64,000 nucleotides of DNA from JADFGZ01 sp965222345 (GTDB lineage Bacteria; Acidobacteriota; Terriglobia; 2-12-FULL-54-10), in assembly GCA_965222345.1 (NCBI GenBank), contig CBDCTS010000007.1, positions 1,984,001 to 2,048,000 of the forward strand, in the 5' to 3' direction. The translations under genes and the position numbers were made by a program. The notes below the pieces were generated by a model. The model had not been told where the DNA came from and did no database searches. It saw only the letters and a program-made list of their open reading frames with translations. Below, in pieces: positions 25,995-34,588 of the stretch; the first letter of the stretch is position 1; every line of letters starts with the position of its first letter.

Positions 25995-28370
25995 ATGCTT
26001 CGATTTATGATTGTATTCACCTTGCTGATCTCTCCGGGGCTTCTTTCGGCCCAGAGCGATCAGACGGTGATTGAAGGACGTATGATCAGCGGGGATCTGA
26101 CCGATCCAAATGGCTTTCCGATTGCAGGAGCAACTGTAGAAATCATTGAAAACAAAGAGTATACGATCTCCGATGCTGTCGGCTCATATCGCTTGGCCAA
26201 TGTGCCCGACGGGGAGTTCACAGTCCGCGTCACGTCGGAAGACTTCGAACCTGTCGTGGTTCGGGTATCTGCCGAGACGACCGTCCTCCCGGTCCAGATG
26301 ACCGAGATCAAGCGCAACCGAGCGTCCGTCGAGGTGGTCGCGTCGGTGGAGGATCTCCGTACGTCAATTCCGGGTTCTTTGCATCTGATTACCAAAGAAG
26401 ACTTGATCGCTTCCAAGCCGATCGACGCGAACGAGGTACTCCGGCGCGTTCCCGGAGTCAACCTGCGAGAAGACTCGGGCCCTGTCGCGATGCGACTCAA
26501 CATCGGCATGCGCGGCCTGAATCCCAATCGCAGCCGCAAGGTGCTCATGCTGGAGGACGGGATCCCGATAGCACTTGCGCCGTACGGGGAGCCCGACATG
26601 TACTACTCCCCGCCGATCGAGCGGATGAGCCGGGTCGAGATCCTGAAGGGCAGCGGCCAGATCGCCCACGGCCCGCAGACGATCGGAGGGCTGGTGAATT
26701 TCGTCACGCCGGAGCCGCCTTCGAAGTTTCACGGGGACTTGAACCTGGAGGGCGGACATCGCGGCTTTTTCGTCGGCCAAGCGTCCCTGGGCGGAAGCAA
26801 CCGCGACCAGTCCCTGGGCTGGATCGCCAACTACCTGCACAAGCAGGGGGACGGGTGGCGGCAGTTCTACTACGATATCGAGGACGTGCAGACCAAGTTC
26901 AGCCTGAAGCCCAACGACCGCCACACGATCGCGCTGAAGGCAGGCCTCTACGACGAGGTCTCGAACTCAACCTATCTCGGCCTGACCACCCCGATGTACG
27001 AGGCGAATCCGAACCAGAACCCCGTGCCTTCAGACACGCTCGACGTGGAGCGGATCTCCAGCTCGCTCTCCCACTCCTTCACGATCAGCCCCAACGCGGT
27101 TCTGAGCAGCACAGCATTCCTATACACCACCAAGCGGTTCTGGGGTCGGCAGGATTTCGACCGGTCAGACAGGGGGCGCGACTACCTGGGAATTGCCGGG
27201 GACCAGAGCGTCCTCGGGGGAGCGATTTACCTGCGTAACTCGTCAGGAAACAGAAACCGCCTCTTCAACGTCTACGGCGCCCAGACGAACTACGGGCTCA
27301 AGCACTCCTACGGCAATCTCAACATGGGCGTCCGCTACATCTACGAGAAAGCGCACGACCGCCGGGTCAACGGGGACCACTTCAACTCGAGGACCGGCAT
27401 CATCCGCGACGACGAGTTCCGCTACGGGAGGGCGTTCGCCGGCTACATCCAGAACCGCTTCTTGATCGGCTCGCGGGTTACCCTGACGCCCGGCGTCCGC
27501 TTCGTGCACTACAACCAGGAACGGCACATCACGCGCAAGCGCGTGTCAGGAGAGCCGACGAATGCAGATATCCGCAAGGACAACGGCGTCACGACAGCCA
27601 TCCCTGGGCTCGGCTTCTCGGTGCGGGCGCACGACGACGTGACCTTCTTCACTGGCGTCCATCGGGGCTTCGCCCCTCCCGGGACCAAAATCGCGATCAC
27701 GAGCAGCGGCGAGAATCTCGACCTGGACTCGGAACTGTCTTGGAACTACGAGGCTGGCATCCGGCTGGCAGGACAGCGGGCTGTTTCCGGCGAGTTCACG
27801 TTCTTCCGCATGGATTTCTCGAACCAGATCATCAGCTCTGCCGAGTCCGGCGGCGCCACCACGACGGTAACCAACGGCGGCGCCACGCTGCACCAGGGCT
27901 TCGAGAGCTCCGTGAAGGTGCATTGGAACCGCTTGGCGGATATCGCTGGGTGGAGCCTGTACACGGACGTGCGCCACATGTACCTGCCGGCGGCCGAATT
28001 CACGAAAAACGAGCTCTACGGCGGGAACCGGCTGCCCTATGCTCCGAAGCAAACCTTTGGCGTGATCTTCGGCGCGAAGCAGAACGGGGGCTTGAGCTTC
28101 CAGCTTGACCTGAATGCCGTCGCGGAACAGTTCGGCGATAACCGGGAAACACTCGCGCCGTCCGTGGACGGCACTGTGGGACAGCTCCCGTCGTACCAGG
28201 TCGCGAACCTTGCCATCGGGTACGAGATTCGGCGCGAACGCTGGATGTTCGAGCCGTATTTCACGATCAAGAACGTCTTTGACGAAACCTACATCTCGTC
28301 GCGCGCGCCGCAAGGGATTCAGCCTGGCCTGTTCCGGCAGGTGAACGGCGGCTTGCGAATAAGCTTCTAG
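25995..28370 (+). CDS. TonB-dependent outer-membrane receptor (FecA/siderophore-type)
   Basis: A 791-residue intact receptor: signal peptide (MLRFMIVFTLLISPGLLSAQ), a CarboxypepD_reg-like domain (GDLTDPNGFPIAGATVEI...SYRLANVPDGEFTVRV, about residues 30-105), a plug domain (EVLRRVPGVNLRED, IGMRGLNPNRSRKVLMLEDGIPI, RVEILKGSGQIAHGPQTIGGLVNFVTP) and a 22-strand-type barrel ending GGLRISF. It has TonB-dependent transport architecture; an iron-chelate or corrinoid cargo is likely but unproven. Its leader and signal-peptide region are duplicated in front of the damaged receptor downstream. It is followed by CbiX-like chelatase genes. Ribosome site GAGAGGAA. Confidence 0.88.
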   Translation: MLRFMIVFTLLISPGLLSAQSDQTVIEGRMISGDLTDPNGFPIAGATVEIIENKEYTISDAVGSYRLANVPDGEFTVRVTSEDFEPVVVRVSAETTVLPVQMTEIKRNRASVEVVASVEDLRTSIPGSLHLITKEDLIASKPIDANEVLRRVPGVNLREDSGPVAMRLNIGMRGLNPNRSRKVLMLEDGIPIALAPYGEPDMYYSPPIERMSRVEILKGSGQIAHGPQTIGGLVNFVTPEPPSKFHGDLNLEGGHRGFFVGQASLGGSNRDQSLGWIANYLHKQGDGWRQFYYDIEDVQTKFSLKPNDRHTIALKAGLYDEVSNSTYLGLTTPMYEANPNQNPVPSDTLDVERISSSLSHSFTISPNAVLSSTAFLYTTKRFWGRQDFDRSDRGRDYLGIAGDQSVLGGAIYLRNSSGNRNRLFNVYGAQTNYGLKHSYGNLNMGVRYIYEKAHDRRVNGDHFNSRTGIIRDDEFRYGRAFAGYIQNRFLIGSRVTLTPGVRFVHYNQERHITRKRVSGEPTNADIRKDNGVTTAIPGLGFSVRAHDDVTFFTGVHRGFAPPGTKIAITSSGENLDLDSELSWNYEAGIRLAGQRAVSGEFTFFRMDFSNQIISSAESGGATTTVTNGGATLHQGFESSVKVHWNRLADIAGWSLYTDVRHMYLPAAEFTKNELYGGNRLPYAPKQTFGVIFGAKQNGGLSFQLDLNAVAEQFGDNRETLAPSVDGTVGQLPSYQVANLAIGYEIRRERWMFEPYFTIKNVFDETYISSRAPQGIQPGLFRQVNGGLRISF

Positions 28371-28467
28371 CCGCTGGCAAGGCAAATTCGCCGTGGGGGA
28401 GGGCTGGAACAGCTCGACAAACAGCACGGGCTGAGGCTCACGCGCCAGCGCCGCCTGGTCACGCGCA

Positions 28468-28740
28468 GGGAAAAATCGAACTGGATAGAGGTAAAGTCGG
28501 AAAATAGTTGAAGAGAATGAGGCAAGAGCAGGGTCACAGGCGAGTTTAGGACCCCTACGACCCATACTCCTGCCAGTCATAACAGCCACGAGAGCTACCT
28601 CAGGCGACCGTAATTGACCTCTGCAGTATACCACTGCCTGCGGTCTGTTCGCTAGACCACTCCGGTCGGCATGCCTGCCTTGCTCCTCTCTGGTTGTTCG
28701 GTCCACAGCAAGAAACCTAACCAAGAAAGAGAGGAACACT
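28468..28740 (+). promoter_or_regulatory. conserved 273-nt leader of TonB receptor gene, copy 2
   Basis: Ungapped duplicate of 25722-25994. The last ~110 bases (from the GGTCT hairpin through the B12-box-like GGTCGGCATGCCTGCC to the ATG) are identical in both copies. Changes concentrate in the first two thirds, for example AATCGACCCCTGCAACAT versus AATTGACCTCTGCAGTAT. The upstream palindrome seen before copy 1 is absent here. Confidence 0.45.
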
Positions 28741-30158
28741 ATGCTTCGATTTATGATTGGATTCATCTTGCTGACCTCTCCGGGGCTGCTTTCGGCCCAG
28801 AGCGATCAGACGGCGGTTGAAGGAACCGTTGTCGACTCGTCATCCCTTATCCTAGTGGGCGCGGACGTCTTCCTCGAAGACACCAGTTCCGGGCTTGCGA
28901 TTCACCAAGTTACTGACAGCGAGGGTCGTTTCCAGTTCGTCGCCAAGCCTGGAAACTACCAGGTCACTGCGGCCATGTCCGGCTTTGACAGCGTCACCCA
29001 GAATCTGACTTTGACGCACACGAAGCCAGCCGACTTGCACCTGAAGCTGGCGCCTGCTGCTCTGGCAACCCAGGTTGTGGTCCTCTCCGGCTCCCGCGAG
29101 CAGGAGCTGATCCAGAACTCAACCACTAAAGTGGACGTGATCCCGCAGAGACTGCTCCACGACTCAGGATATGAAACGGTGCGGGACGTTTTGTCCGAGG
29201 AACCTGGGATCGTCACACGAAGCGGCTCCTCCGGCAGCCGCTCTGAAACTCAGATTCAAGGAATCGACTCGCGCCAGAGTCTGATCCTGATCGACGGCCT
29301 TCCCCTGGTCGGAACCAAAGGCGTCAAGGCGGGCATCCTGAACATGGATCGTCAATCGTTGGGCCGCCTCGAGCGCATCGAGATCGTCAAGGGTGCCTCC
29401 TCGGCCCTCTACGGCTCCGATGCCATCGGCGGGGTCATCAACATGATCACACGCAAACCAAGGTATCCGGTGGAGGCCAGCGTCACCACCAGCCGGAGGA
29501 GTCGACAACATATCAGCTTGGCTTCGACTACGGCCTGGGGAAGATCCGCTTCGCCGCCAATTTCTTCCGCAACGACATCCGAGACCTGATCCAATCGGAA
29601 TTTATCGGTCGGCCCAGGACCTCGGAGCAGATACAAGCTCTTCTCCGAACCTTTGACATCAGTCCCGAGTTCGCCCCGACTCTCAACCGTTATTTCTACC
29701 TCTATCAGAATGTAGACAACGTCTACACCTCGGGCATCGAGAGCAAGGTCGAGATGAAACTGACCGGCGACCTGATGCTCTCGACCGGATACGCCTACCT
29801 GGACGCTCGTGACAAAAACACCGACGCCTTTCTCAGCGGGCGGCACCGCCACCACGGGAACTTCCGAATCTTCTACAGCTCCAGCCGGCTCGGCGGGTTA
29901 CGGATGAACCTGCGTAGCACCTACCTCAGCAAGTGGGCGGTGTCCGGCAGGGGAGGGACGGCTCTGGGCGATGCATATCAGATCTGGGATTGGTATGTCG
30001 CCAAACCCATCTCCCGGGGAACGGAGCTGTTTTTCGTGGTGGACAACTTGTTCGACAGTAAAGATTCTTCCCTCAGCACCACTCAGCCTTCTTTCCTGCG
30101 GGCCGATCCCGGACGATTGTTCCGCGTCGGCATGCGATGGAGGTTCAGCCGTGATTAG
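28741..30158 (+). pseudogene. TonB-dependent receptor (BtuB/FepA-like) with internal deletion and frameshift
   Basis: The first 260 residues are sound: signal peptide, a regulatory beta-sandwich (VEGTVVDSSSLILVGADVFLED), a plug (VRDVLSEEPGIVTRSG, SLILIDGLPLV, RIEIVKGASSALYGSDAIGGVINMITRKPRYP). Around 29500 the frame is lost. The reading continues in another frame with barrel strands (TYQLGFDYGLGKIRFAANFFRNDIRDLI ... GIESKVEMKLTGDLMLSTGYAYLD) to a proper barrel end LFRVGMRWRFSRD at 30158. The first strands of the barrel (roughly 200-300 residues) are missing, so this is a deletion derivative. It shares leader and signal peptide with the intact receptor upstream. Confidence 0.8.
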
Positions 30159-30300
30159 ACGCTCTGGAACGGCGCTCCCCTAACAGAGGAGTTGAAGCAA
30201 GAAACAATGTCTCTGTCGAGACTTTCACGACGGAGTTTATGGGCTGCCTGGCGGTCTCCGCCAAGTAGCCCAAGGGGCAGAGGCTGGCAAGAGAGGAGAA

Positions 30301-30534
30301 ATGAGCATGACAGATGAAGGTGGAAGGCATCGATTGCAGGTCCTTTCCAGCCAAGAAGAGTTCGGATCAGTAGCCAGATGTCCCCGCGGCTGTATTCATA
30401 TCTGCGTGGGAAATACATCTTTGAGGCTCTCGACAAAACAATATTGGGAGTTAGTGGATTTGTTGGCGGAATCGACTCCGAAGATCGCAAGTCTTACCGC
30501 CGCTGAGCATCTCATTCGAGAAATCATTCATTAG
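30301..30534 (+). CDS. small conserved cytosolic protein, function unknown
   Basis: A 77-residue protein with a central CPRGCIHICVGNTSLRLSTKQYWELVDLLAES, a pattern (C-x-x-G-x-I/L-H ... LRLS ... F/YWELVxLL) I associate with small uncharacterised proteins near metal or haem uptake genes. Good ribosome site (AGAGGAG, two bases before ATG); an ATG two codons in (30307) is also usable. It lies between the damaged receptor and the CbiX-like gene, all on the plus strand, and may belong to the same transcription unit. Confidence 0.6.
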   Translation: MSMTDEGGRHRLQVLSSQEEFGSVARCPRGCIHICVGNTSLRLSTKQYWELVDLLAESTPKIASLTAAEHLIREIIH

Positions 30535-30660
30535 AAAGGGGCCGGAGAGCTCCTTTAAGAATCAGGTCGCACGTACTGTGTTCGTTTTGTGCCATTTAGA
30601 CGGAACGGATGTAATGGTGGACTCGAACTTAAACGTTTTCCAACCAACGAGGAGATCAGA

Positions 30661-31653
30661 ATGAAAAACCTAGTAAAGACCGGTATGTTGAACCGTTTCA
30701 GACGTGCATTGCCCACTCTGTTGTTGGCATTAATGTTCACACTGCCGCTGGCGGCGCAGACAGAAGGAATCCTGCTTATGGCCCACGGCGGCGACGACAC
30801 CTGGAACGAGGCAGTCCTCAGTCTGGCCACCCAGCTCGACCAGACCACGCCGGTTGAAGTGGCTTTCGGCATGGCAAATAAGCGAACGATCCAGGAAGCG
30901 GTGAGCCGGTTGTCGGAGAGGGGGGTGGCGGGGATCGCGGCTGTTCCGCTGTTCATTTCCTCCCACAGTTCGGTCATCCGTGCGACGGAGTATCTGTTGT
31001 CGGCGCGTGAGGAAGCTCCGCCGGAGCTGGAAAGATTTGCCCGGCATGGATCACGACGACACGGACGCGGCGGCACGGACCCGGCTGCGCACGACGACAC
31101 CACGGCCCCGGTTGCTCAGGCCGATGACATGGACCTGGCTGCTCACGACGCGATGTCCGATCTGACAACGCCGGTCGAGGCCACAGTTCCCATACGGGTG
31201 ACGACGGCGCTCGATCGCCATCCGCTGGTGGCCGACATTCTTGTTTCTCGGGCGGAAGCGCTCAGTCGCAATCCTGAGGAGGAAGTAGCCATCATCGTCG
31301 CTCACGGACCCGTGTCCGATGAGGATAACACCGCCTGGCTTGATAATATGGGTGCTCTGGCCGAGCTGATGCATCCGAAGACGCGTTTGAGCCGAATCGA
31401 GTATCTCACCGTCCGCGATGATGCGCCCAAACCGATCCGCGACCAAGCGACGTCCGAACTGCGGGCGCTTGTCGAGCGCGTGAGCGGAGAAGGCAAGAAT
31501 GTTCTGATTGTTCCGTTGCTGATGTCGTATGGGGGCATTGAAAAAGGCGTCCGCAAGCGCCTTGAAGGCTTGCCTTACAGCATGAGTTCCCAGGGGTTGT
31601 TGCCGGACGACCGGCTGGCCCAGTGGGTTATGTCAATCGTCGGGAGGAGGTAG
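30661..31653 (+). CDS. exported CbiX/SirB-like chelatase with His/Asp-rich linker
   Basis: A 330-residue protein with a signal peptide (LPTLLLALMFTLPLAAQ) and two CbiX-like halves. The first has GILLMAHGGDDTWN and VPLFISSHSSVIRATEYLL with the chelatase His pattern. The second has VAIIVAHGPVSDEDN and VLIVPLLMSYGGIEKGVRKRL. Between them is a His/Asp/Gly-rich linker (about residues 142-185: RHGSRRHGRGGTDPAAHDD). CbiX/SirB enzymes insert Co or Fe into sirohydrochlorin in the cytosol. An exported two-domain version beside TonB receptors suggests metal or tetrapyrrole handling in the periplasm (inference). Ribosome site GAGGAGATCAGA. Confidence 0.78.
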   Translation: MKNLVKTGMLNRFRRALPTLLLALMFTLPLAAQTEGILLMAHGGDDTWNEAVLSLATQLDQTTPVEVAFGMANKRTIQEAVSRLSERGVAGIAAVPLFISSHSSVIRATEYLLSAREEAPPELERFARHGSRRHGRGGTDPAAHDDTTAPVAQADDMDLAAHDAMSDLTTPVEATVPIRVTTALDRHPLVADILVSRAEALSRNPEEEVAIIVAHGPVSDEDNTAWLDNMGALAELMHPKTRLSRIEYLTVRDDAPKPIRDQATSELRALVERVSGEGKNVLIVPLLMSYGGIEKGVRKRLEGLPYSMSSQGLLPDDRLAQWVMSIVGRR

Positions 31654-31855
31654 GCCGCGATGCGGCAAGCCGGCGTTGCGCAAACAACAGGCATGCTGAG
31701 GAAGCTGCTTTCCCAACTACATCTGACAACCGGCTTCCTCACCGGTGTGGCGCTCACTTATCAGAAACAGACAACCGAATGGCCCGATGAGGCGGGGGCG
31801 GGTTCGACTCTGTCAGTCGACGAACCGGTCTCGCGAGTCGCCGAAGATTACCCTG

Positions 31856-31975
31856 ATTCTCTTCCGCAAACACAATCGGTATACAGGCTCCGGCGAGTAG
31901 GTTTTCGTTGGGGCCGGAAGGCTCCTGCGGGCCACGCAGTGGGAAGTTGCCCTTCCGGCGGGGCTGGGAGCCGCT
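31856..31975 (+). pseudogene. 3' end remnant of a third amidohydrolase paralogue
   Basis: The last 15 codons read ILFRKHNRYTGSGE before TAG, against LIFRERNRYTGSGD at the end of the amidohydrolase at 21687-23585. The homology continues about 75 bases past the stop (GCGGGCCACGC..GGGAAGTTGCCCTTCCG). Upstream the similarity ends. What remains is a tail left by deletion or recombination. Confidence 0.6.
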
Positions 31976-31994
31976 GGTGTCCGCGTGGCCGGGA

Positions 31995-32918
31995 TCAGGA
32001 GATCGAATCGAAGAACCGCTCGATACGCCGGCGCATGGCGGTATCCGGCAGGCGTCCCTGTGCGGCTTGCATGTTATCGACCAAATGCGACAGGCGGCGC
32101 GTGCCAGGGATGACGCAAGTCACGTCGGGGTGAGAAACAATGTACTTCAAGAATATCTGCGCCCAGGTGGTGCAATCGATCTCTTCAGCCCAGTCGGGCA
32201 ACGGTTTGTTCCGCACCGCTGCAAAAAGACGACCGCGACCGAAGGGCAGATTCACCATGACGGCCATGCCGCGATCCGCCGCAAGCGGCAGGATGCGGTC
32301 TCCGGCCCCGCGATTGTCGAGCGCGTAGTCAACCTGCACGAAATCCAGCGTCTGGGCCTTCATGGTTGCTTCGAACTCTTGGTACTGACGTTTAGACGAT
32401 GTCGTGATGCCCACGTAGCGGACCCGGCCAGCCTGCTTCATCTCGCGCAACGTTTCCAGCTGTGTTGCAGTGTCGCGGATATTGTGCACGGCAATCAGAT
32501 CGATGCGATCCGTGCGAAGCCGCCGGAAGGATCGTTCGATCTGGGAGACGCCAGCGGCTTTGCCTCTCGCGTTCACCTTGGTGGCGAGAAATACCTGGTC
32601 GCGGTTGCCCAGCTCAGATAGCAACTCGCCGATCACCGTCTCAGAGGCCCCGCGCCGGTATCCAGCCGCCGTGTCGATCACCTTGCCGCCCAACTCGGGC
32701 AATCGGCGAAGAATCTCCTTGATCTCCGCCCGAATCTCCGGTGTTTCCGACTCGTAGTCTCTCGTTCCGATCCCAACAATTGGGATGCGCTCGCCGCTGG
32801 AAGGGATGGCCTTCGTATTCACAGGGGCCTGCGCGAACAGTTCAGAATGGGGCCAGAGCGCGGACATCCCAGCCGTTCCCAAGCCAAGCTTGAGCATGTC
32901 TCGGCGCGTCAATTGCAT
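31995..32918 (-). CDS. Tat-exported aldo/keto reductase
   Basis: About 307 residues. The N-terminus MQLTRRDMLKLGLGTAGMSALW is a twin-arginine signal. An AKR TIM barrel follows: GGKVIDTAAGYRRGASETVIGELLSEL with the catalytic Asp and Tyr, VFLATKV with the Lys, DLIAVHN with the His. These form the Asp-Tyr-Lys-His tetrad. Exported AKRs are frequent in Acidobacteriota and Planctomycetes; substrate unknown. The start has AAGGAGG upstream (the frame opens 12 codons earlier at 32954). A paralogue lies at 36236-37204. Its upstream region holds a conserved element cut by IS copy B. Confidence 0.85.
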   Translation of the reverse strand: MQLTRRDMLKLGLGTAGMSALWPHSELFAQAPVNTKAIPSSGERIPIVGIGTRDYESETPEIRAEIKEILRRLPELGGKVIDTAAGYRRGASETVIGELLSELGNRDQVFLATKVNARGKAAGVSQIERSFRRLRTDRIDLIAVHNIRDTATQLETLREMKQAGRVRYVGITTSSKRQYQEFEATMKAQTLDFVQVDYALDNRGAGDRILPLAADRGMAVMVNLPFGRGRLFAAVRNKPLPDWAEEIDCTTWAQIFLKYIVSHPDVTCVIPGTRRLSHLVDNMQAAQGRLPDTAMRRRIERFFDSIS

Positions 32919-33002
32919 AGAGGCCTCCTTTGCTCGATCTGGTTCGTCGGGCAAGTCTGTCGGTTTCCTTGAATGACCGGACGAGTTGAAACCACCTGGG
33001 TA

Positions 33003-33091
33003 CTTATGTCCTCCGGAGTTTCCGACTGAGACTCTGCTTGCTGAGAAGCATACGCCTGCCGCCCTATCGGGTCAAGTTGCCATCGCCGTGG
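33003..33091 (-). repeat. conserved leader element Y, left part (split by IS copy B)
   Basis: Contains AAGCATACGCC, CAAG and ATCGCCGTGG. The rest (GGCCTCTTTGAGACGGCA, CGCGGCTCATTGTGGC) continues at 34521-34570 on the far side of the IS. Rejoined, it aligns closely with 44826-44935 upstream of the amidohydrolase and partly with 41122-41175. All three lie upstream of minus-strand genes. Confidence 0.5.
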
Positions 33092-34506
33092 TGTCGTTAG
33101 CACATGATATGTCCGGTCTAATTAACATGTGAAATGTCCGCTTTGAGCGGCGTAGGGTAGGGCTTTTTGCCAGGAGGTGGCATGAAGTTCTACTCGGAAG
33201 CTGCGATGGAGCGGGCGATGAAGATACAAGAAGTAATTTTGCGAGCGATAGGGAAGCGGATCAACTGGTGGCAGGCAGCCGAGATCATCGGGATCAGCGA
33301 CCGGCAGATGAGGCGGTGGCGCAGCCGGTACGAGCAGTACGGCTACGACGGGCTGTTTGACCGGCGGCGGGGAAAGCCGAGTCCGCGGCGGGTACCCCTG
33401 GGGACGGTGGAGAAGGTGTTGGGGCTGTATCAGGAGAAGTACTTTGACTTCAACGTGCGGCACTTTCACGAAAAGCTGCGGGAAGAGCACGGCCTCCGGC
33501 TGAGCTACACCTGGGTGAAGCTGGCATTGCAAGGGGCGGGGCTAGTGAACAGGAGGCGGAAGCGGGGCCTGCACCGCCAGAGGCGGCCCCGGCGGCCGTT
33601 GCCGGGAATGCTGCTGCATCTGGATGGGAGCCAGCATCGGTGGTTTGTCGATGATCGCTGGTATGACCTGCTGGTGGTCCTGGATGATGCCAGCAGCGAG
33701 ATTTACTATGCGCAACTGGTAGAGCAGGAATCGACGCGGACGGTGCTGGCTGCCCTGCGGGAGGTGGTCGAGCAGCAGGGGATCTTTTGCGCCCTTTATA
33801 GCGACCGGGCCAGTCATTTCTTCCTGACCCGGAAGGCGGGCGAGCCGGTGGATCGGCAACGGCTGACCCAGGTGGGCCGCGCCCTGCGGGAGCTGGGCAT
33901 TCAGATGATTCCGGCCTATTCGCCGCAGGCGCGGGGACGCAGCGAGCGGAACTTCGGGACCTGGCAAGGGCGGCTGCCGCAGGAACTGCGCCTGCGGGGA
34001 ATCATCACGCTAGAGGCAGCGAATCGGTTCCTGCGGGAGGGCTATATCGGGGAGTTCAACCGGCGCTTTGCCGTGCCGGCCACCCAACCAGGCAGCGCCT
34101 TTTTGCCGTCAGCCAGGCGGGAGTTAGAGCGAATCTTCTCGATCCAGCACCAGCGGATAGTGAATCGGGACAATACGGTCAGTCTGGAGAACCGCCTCCT
34201 CCAGATCGAGAAAACTCCTTGGCGCGGGACTCTGGCGGGCTGCCGGGTGACCGTCTATGAACACCTGGATGGGACGTTAAGCATTGGCTATGGGCCGCAC
34301 ACGGTGGGCCGCTACTCCTCCGAGGGGGTGGCGATCCGGTGCGGCGGTCGGCGGCGGAGCCCTGTGGCTTCCCGACAACACCATTTGGCGCTCACCTCCG
34401 TCGCCCTACGGGCTCCTTCGGTCAGCGCCAAATCACTTTCGGTAGAATCATGAAAGCGGACATTTCACTTGCTACATATACCGGACATTTTAACTTGCTA
34501 ACAACA
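33092..34506 (+). mobile_element. IS1202-like insertion sequence, copy B (1415 bp)
   Basis: Same length, ends and transposase as copy A, opposite orientation. It is flanked by the 16-bp direct repeat GTTGCCATCGCCGTGG (33076-33091 and 34507-34522). The insertion split a conserved leader element upstream of the Tat-exported aldo/keto reductase. Confidence 0.9.
33182..34453 (+). CDS. IS1202-family transposase (copy B)
   Basis: Protein identical to the copy A transposase: N-terminal helix-turn-helix, then a DDE core with Asp in HLDGSQHRW, Asp in YSDRASHFF and Glu in RGRSERNFG. The start ATG has AGGAGG at 4 bases. Identity between copies implies recent transposition within this genome. Confidence 0.92.
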   Translation: MKFYSEAAMERAMKIQEVILRAIGKRINWWQAAEIIGISDRQMRRWRSRYEQYGYDGLFDRRRGKPSPRRVPLGTVEKVLGLYQEKYFDFNVRHFHEKLREEHGLRLSYTWVKLALQGAGLVNRRRKRGLHRQRRPRRPLPGMLLHLDGSQHRWFVDDRWYDLLVVLDDASSEIYYAQLVEQESTRTVLAALREVVEQQGIFCALYSDRASHFFLTRKAGEPVDRQRLTQVGRALRELGIQMIPAYSPQARGRSERNFGTWQGRLPQELRLRGIITLEAANRFLREGYIGEFNRRFAVPATQPGSAFLPSARRELERIFSIQHQRIVNRDNTVSLENRLLQIEKTPWRGTLAGCRVTVYEHLDGTLSIGYGPHTVGRYSSEGVAIRCGGRRRSPVASRQHHLALTSVALRAPSVSAKSLSVES

Positions 34507-34588
34507 GTTGCCATCGCCGTGGCCTCTTTGAGACGGCAACGCGGCTCATTGTGGCGGTTATGCTGGGTACCATGGCGGTTTCTCCAGG

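Noticed and set aside
27546..28766. 406-codon minus-strand frame over the TonB receptor and its leader
   Set aside because: It overlaps an intact receptor and a conserved leader; no independent coding evidence.
31660..31855. Small membrane protein after the CbiX-like gene
   Set aside because: The frame begins right after the stop but lacks a ribosome site and runs into the amidohydrolase remnant in another frame; no support.
24077..34506. Composite transposon bounded by the two IS1202 copies
   Set aside because: Each copy has its own, different, 16-17 bp target duplication, so they inserted independently. The segment between them need not have moved as a unit.
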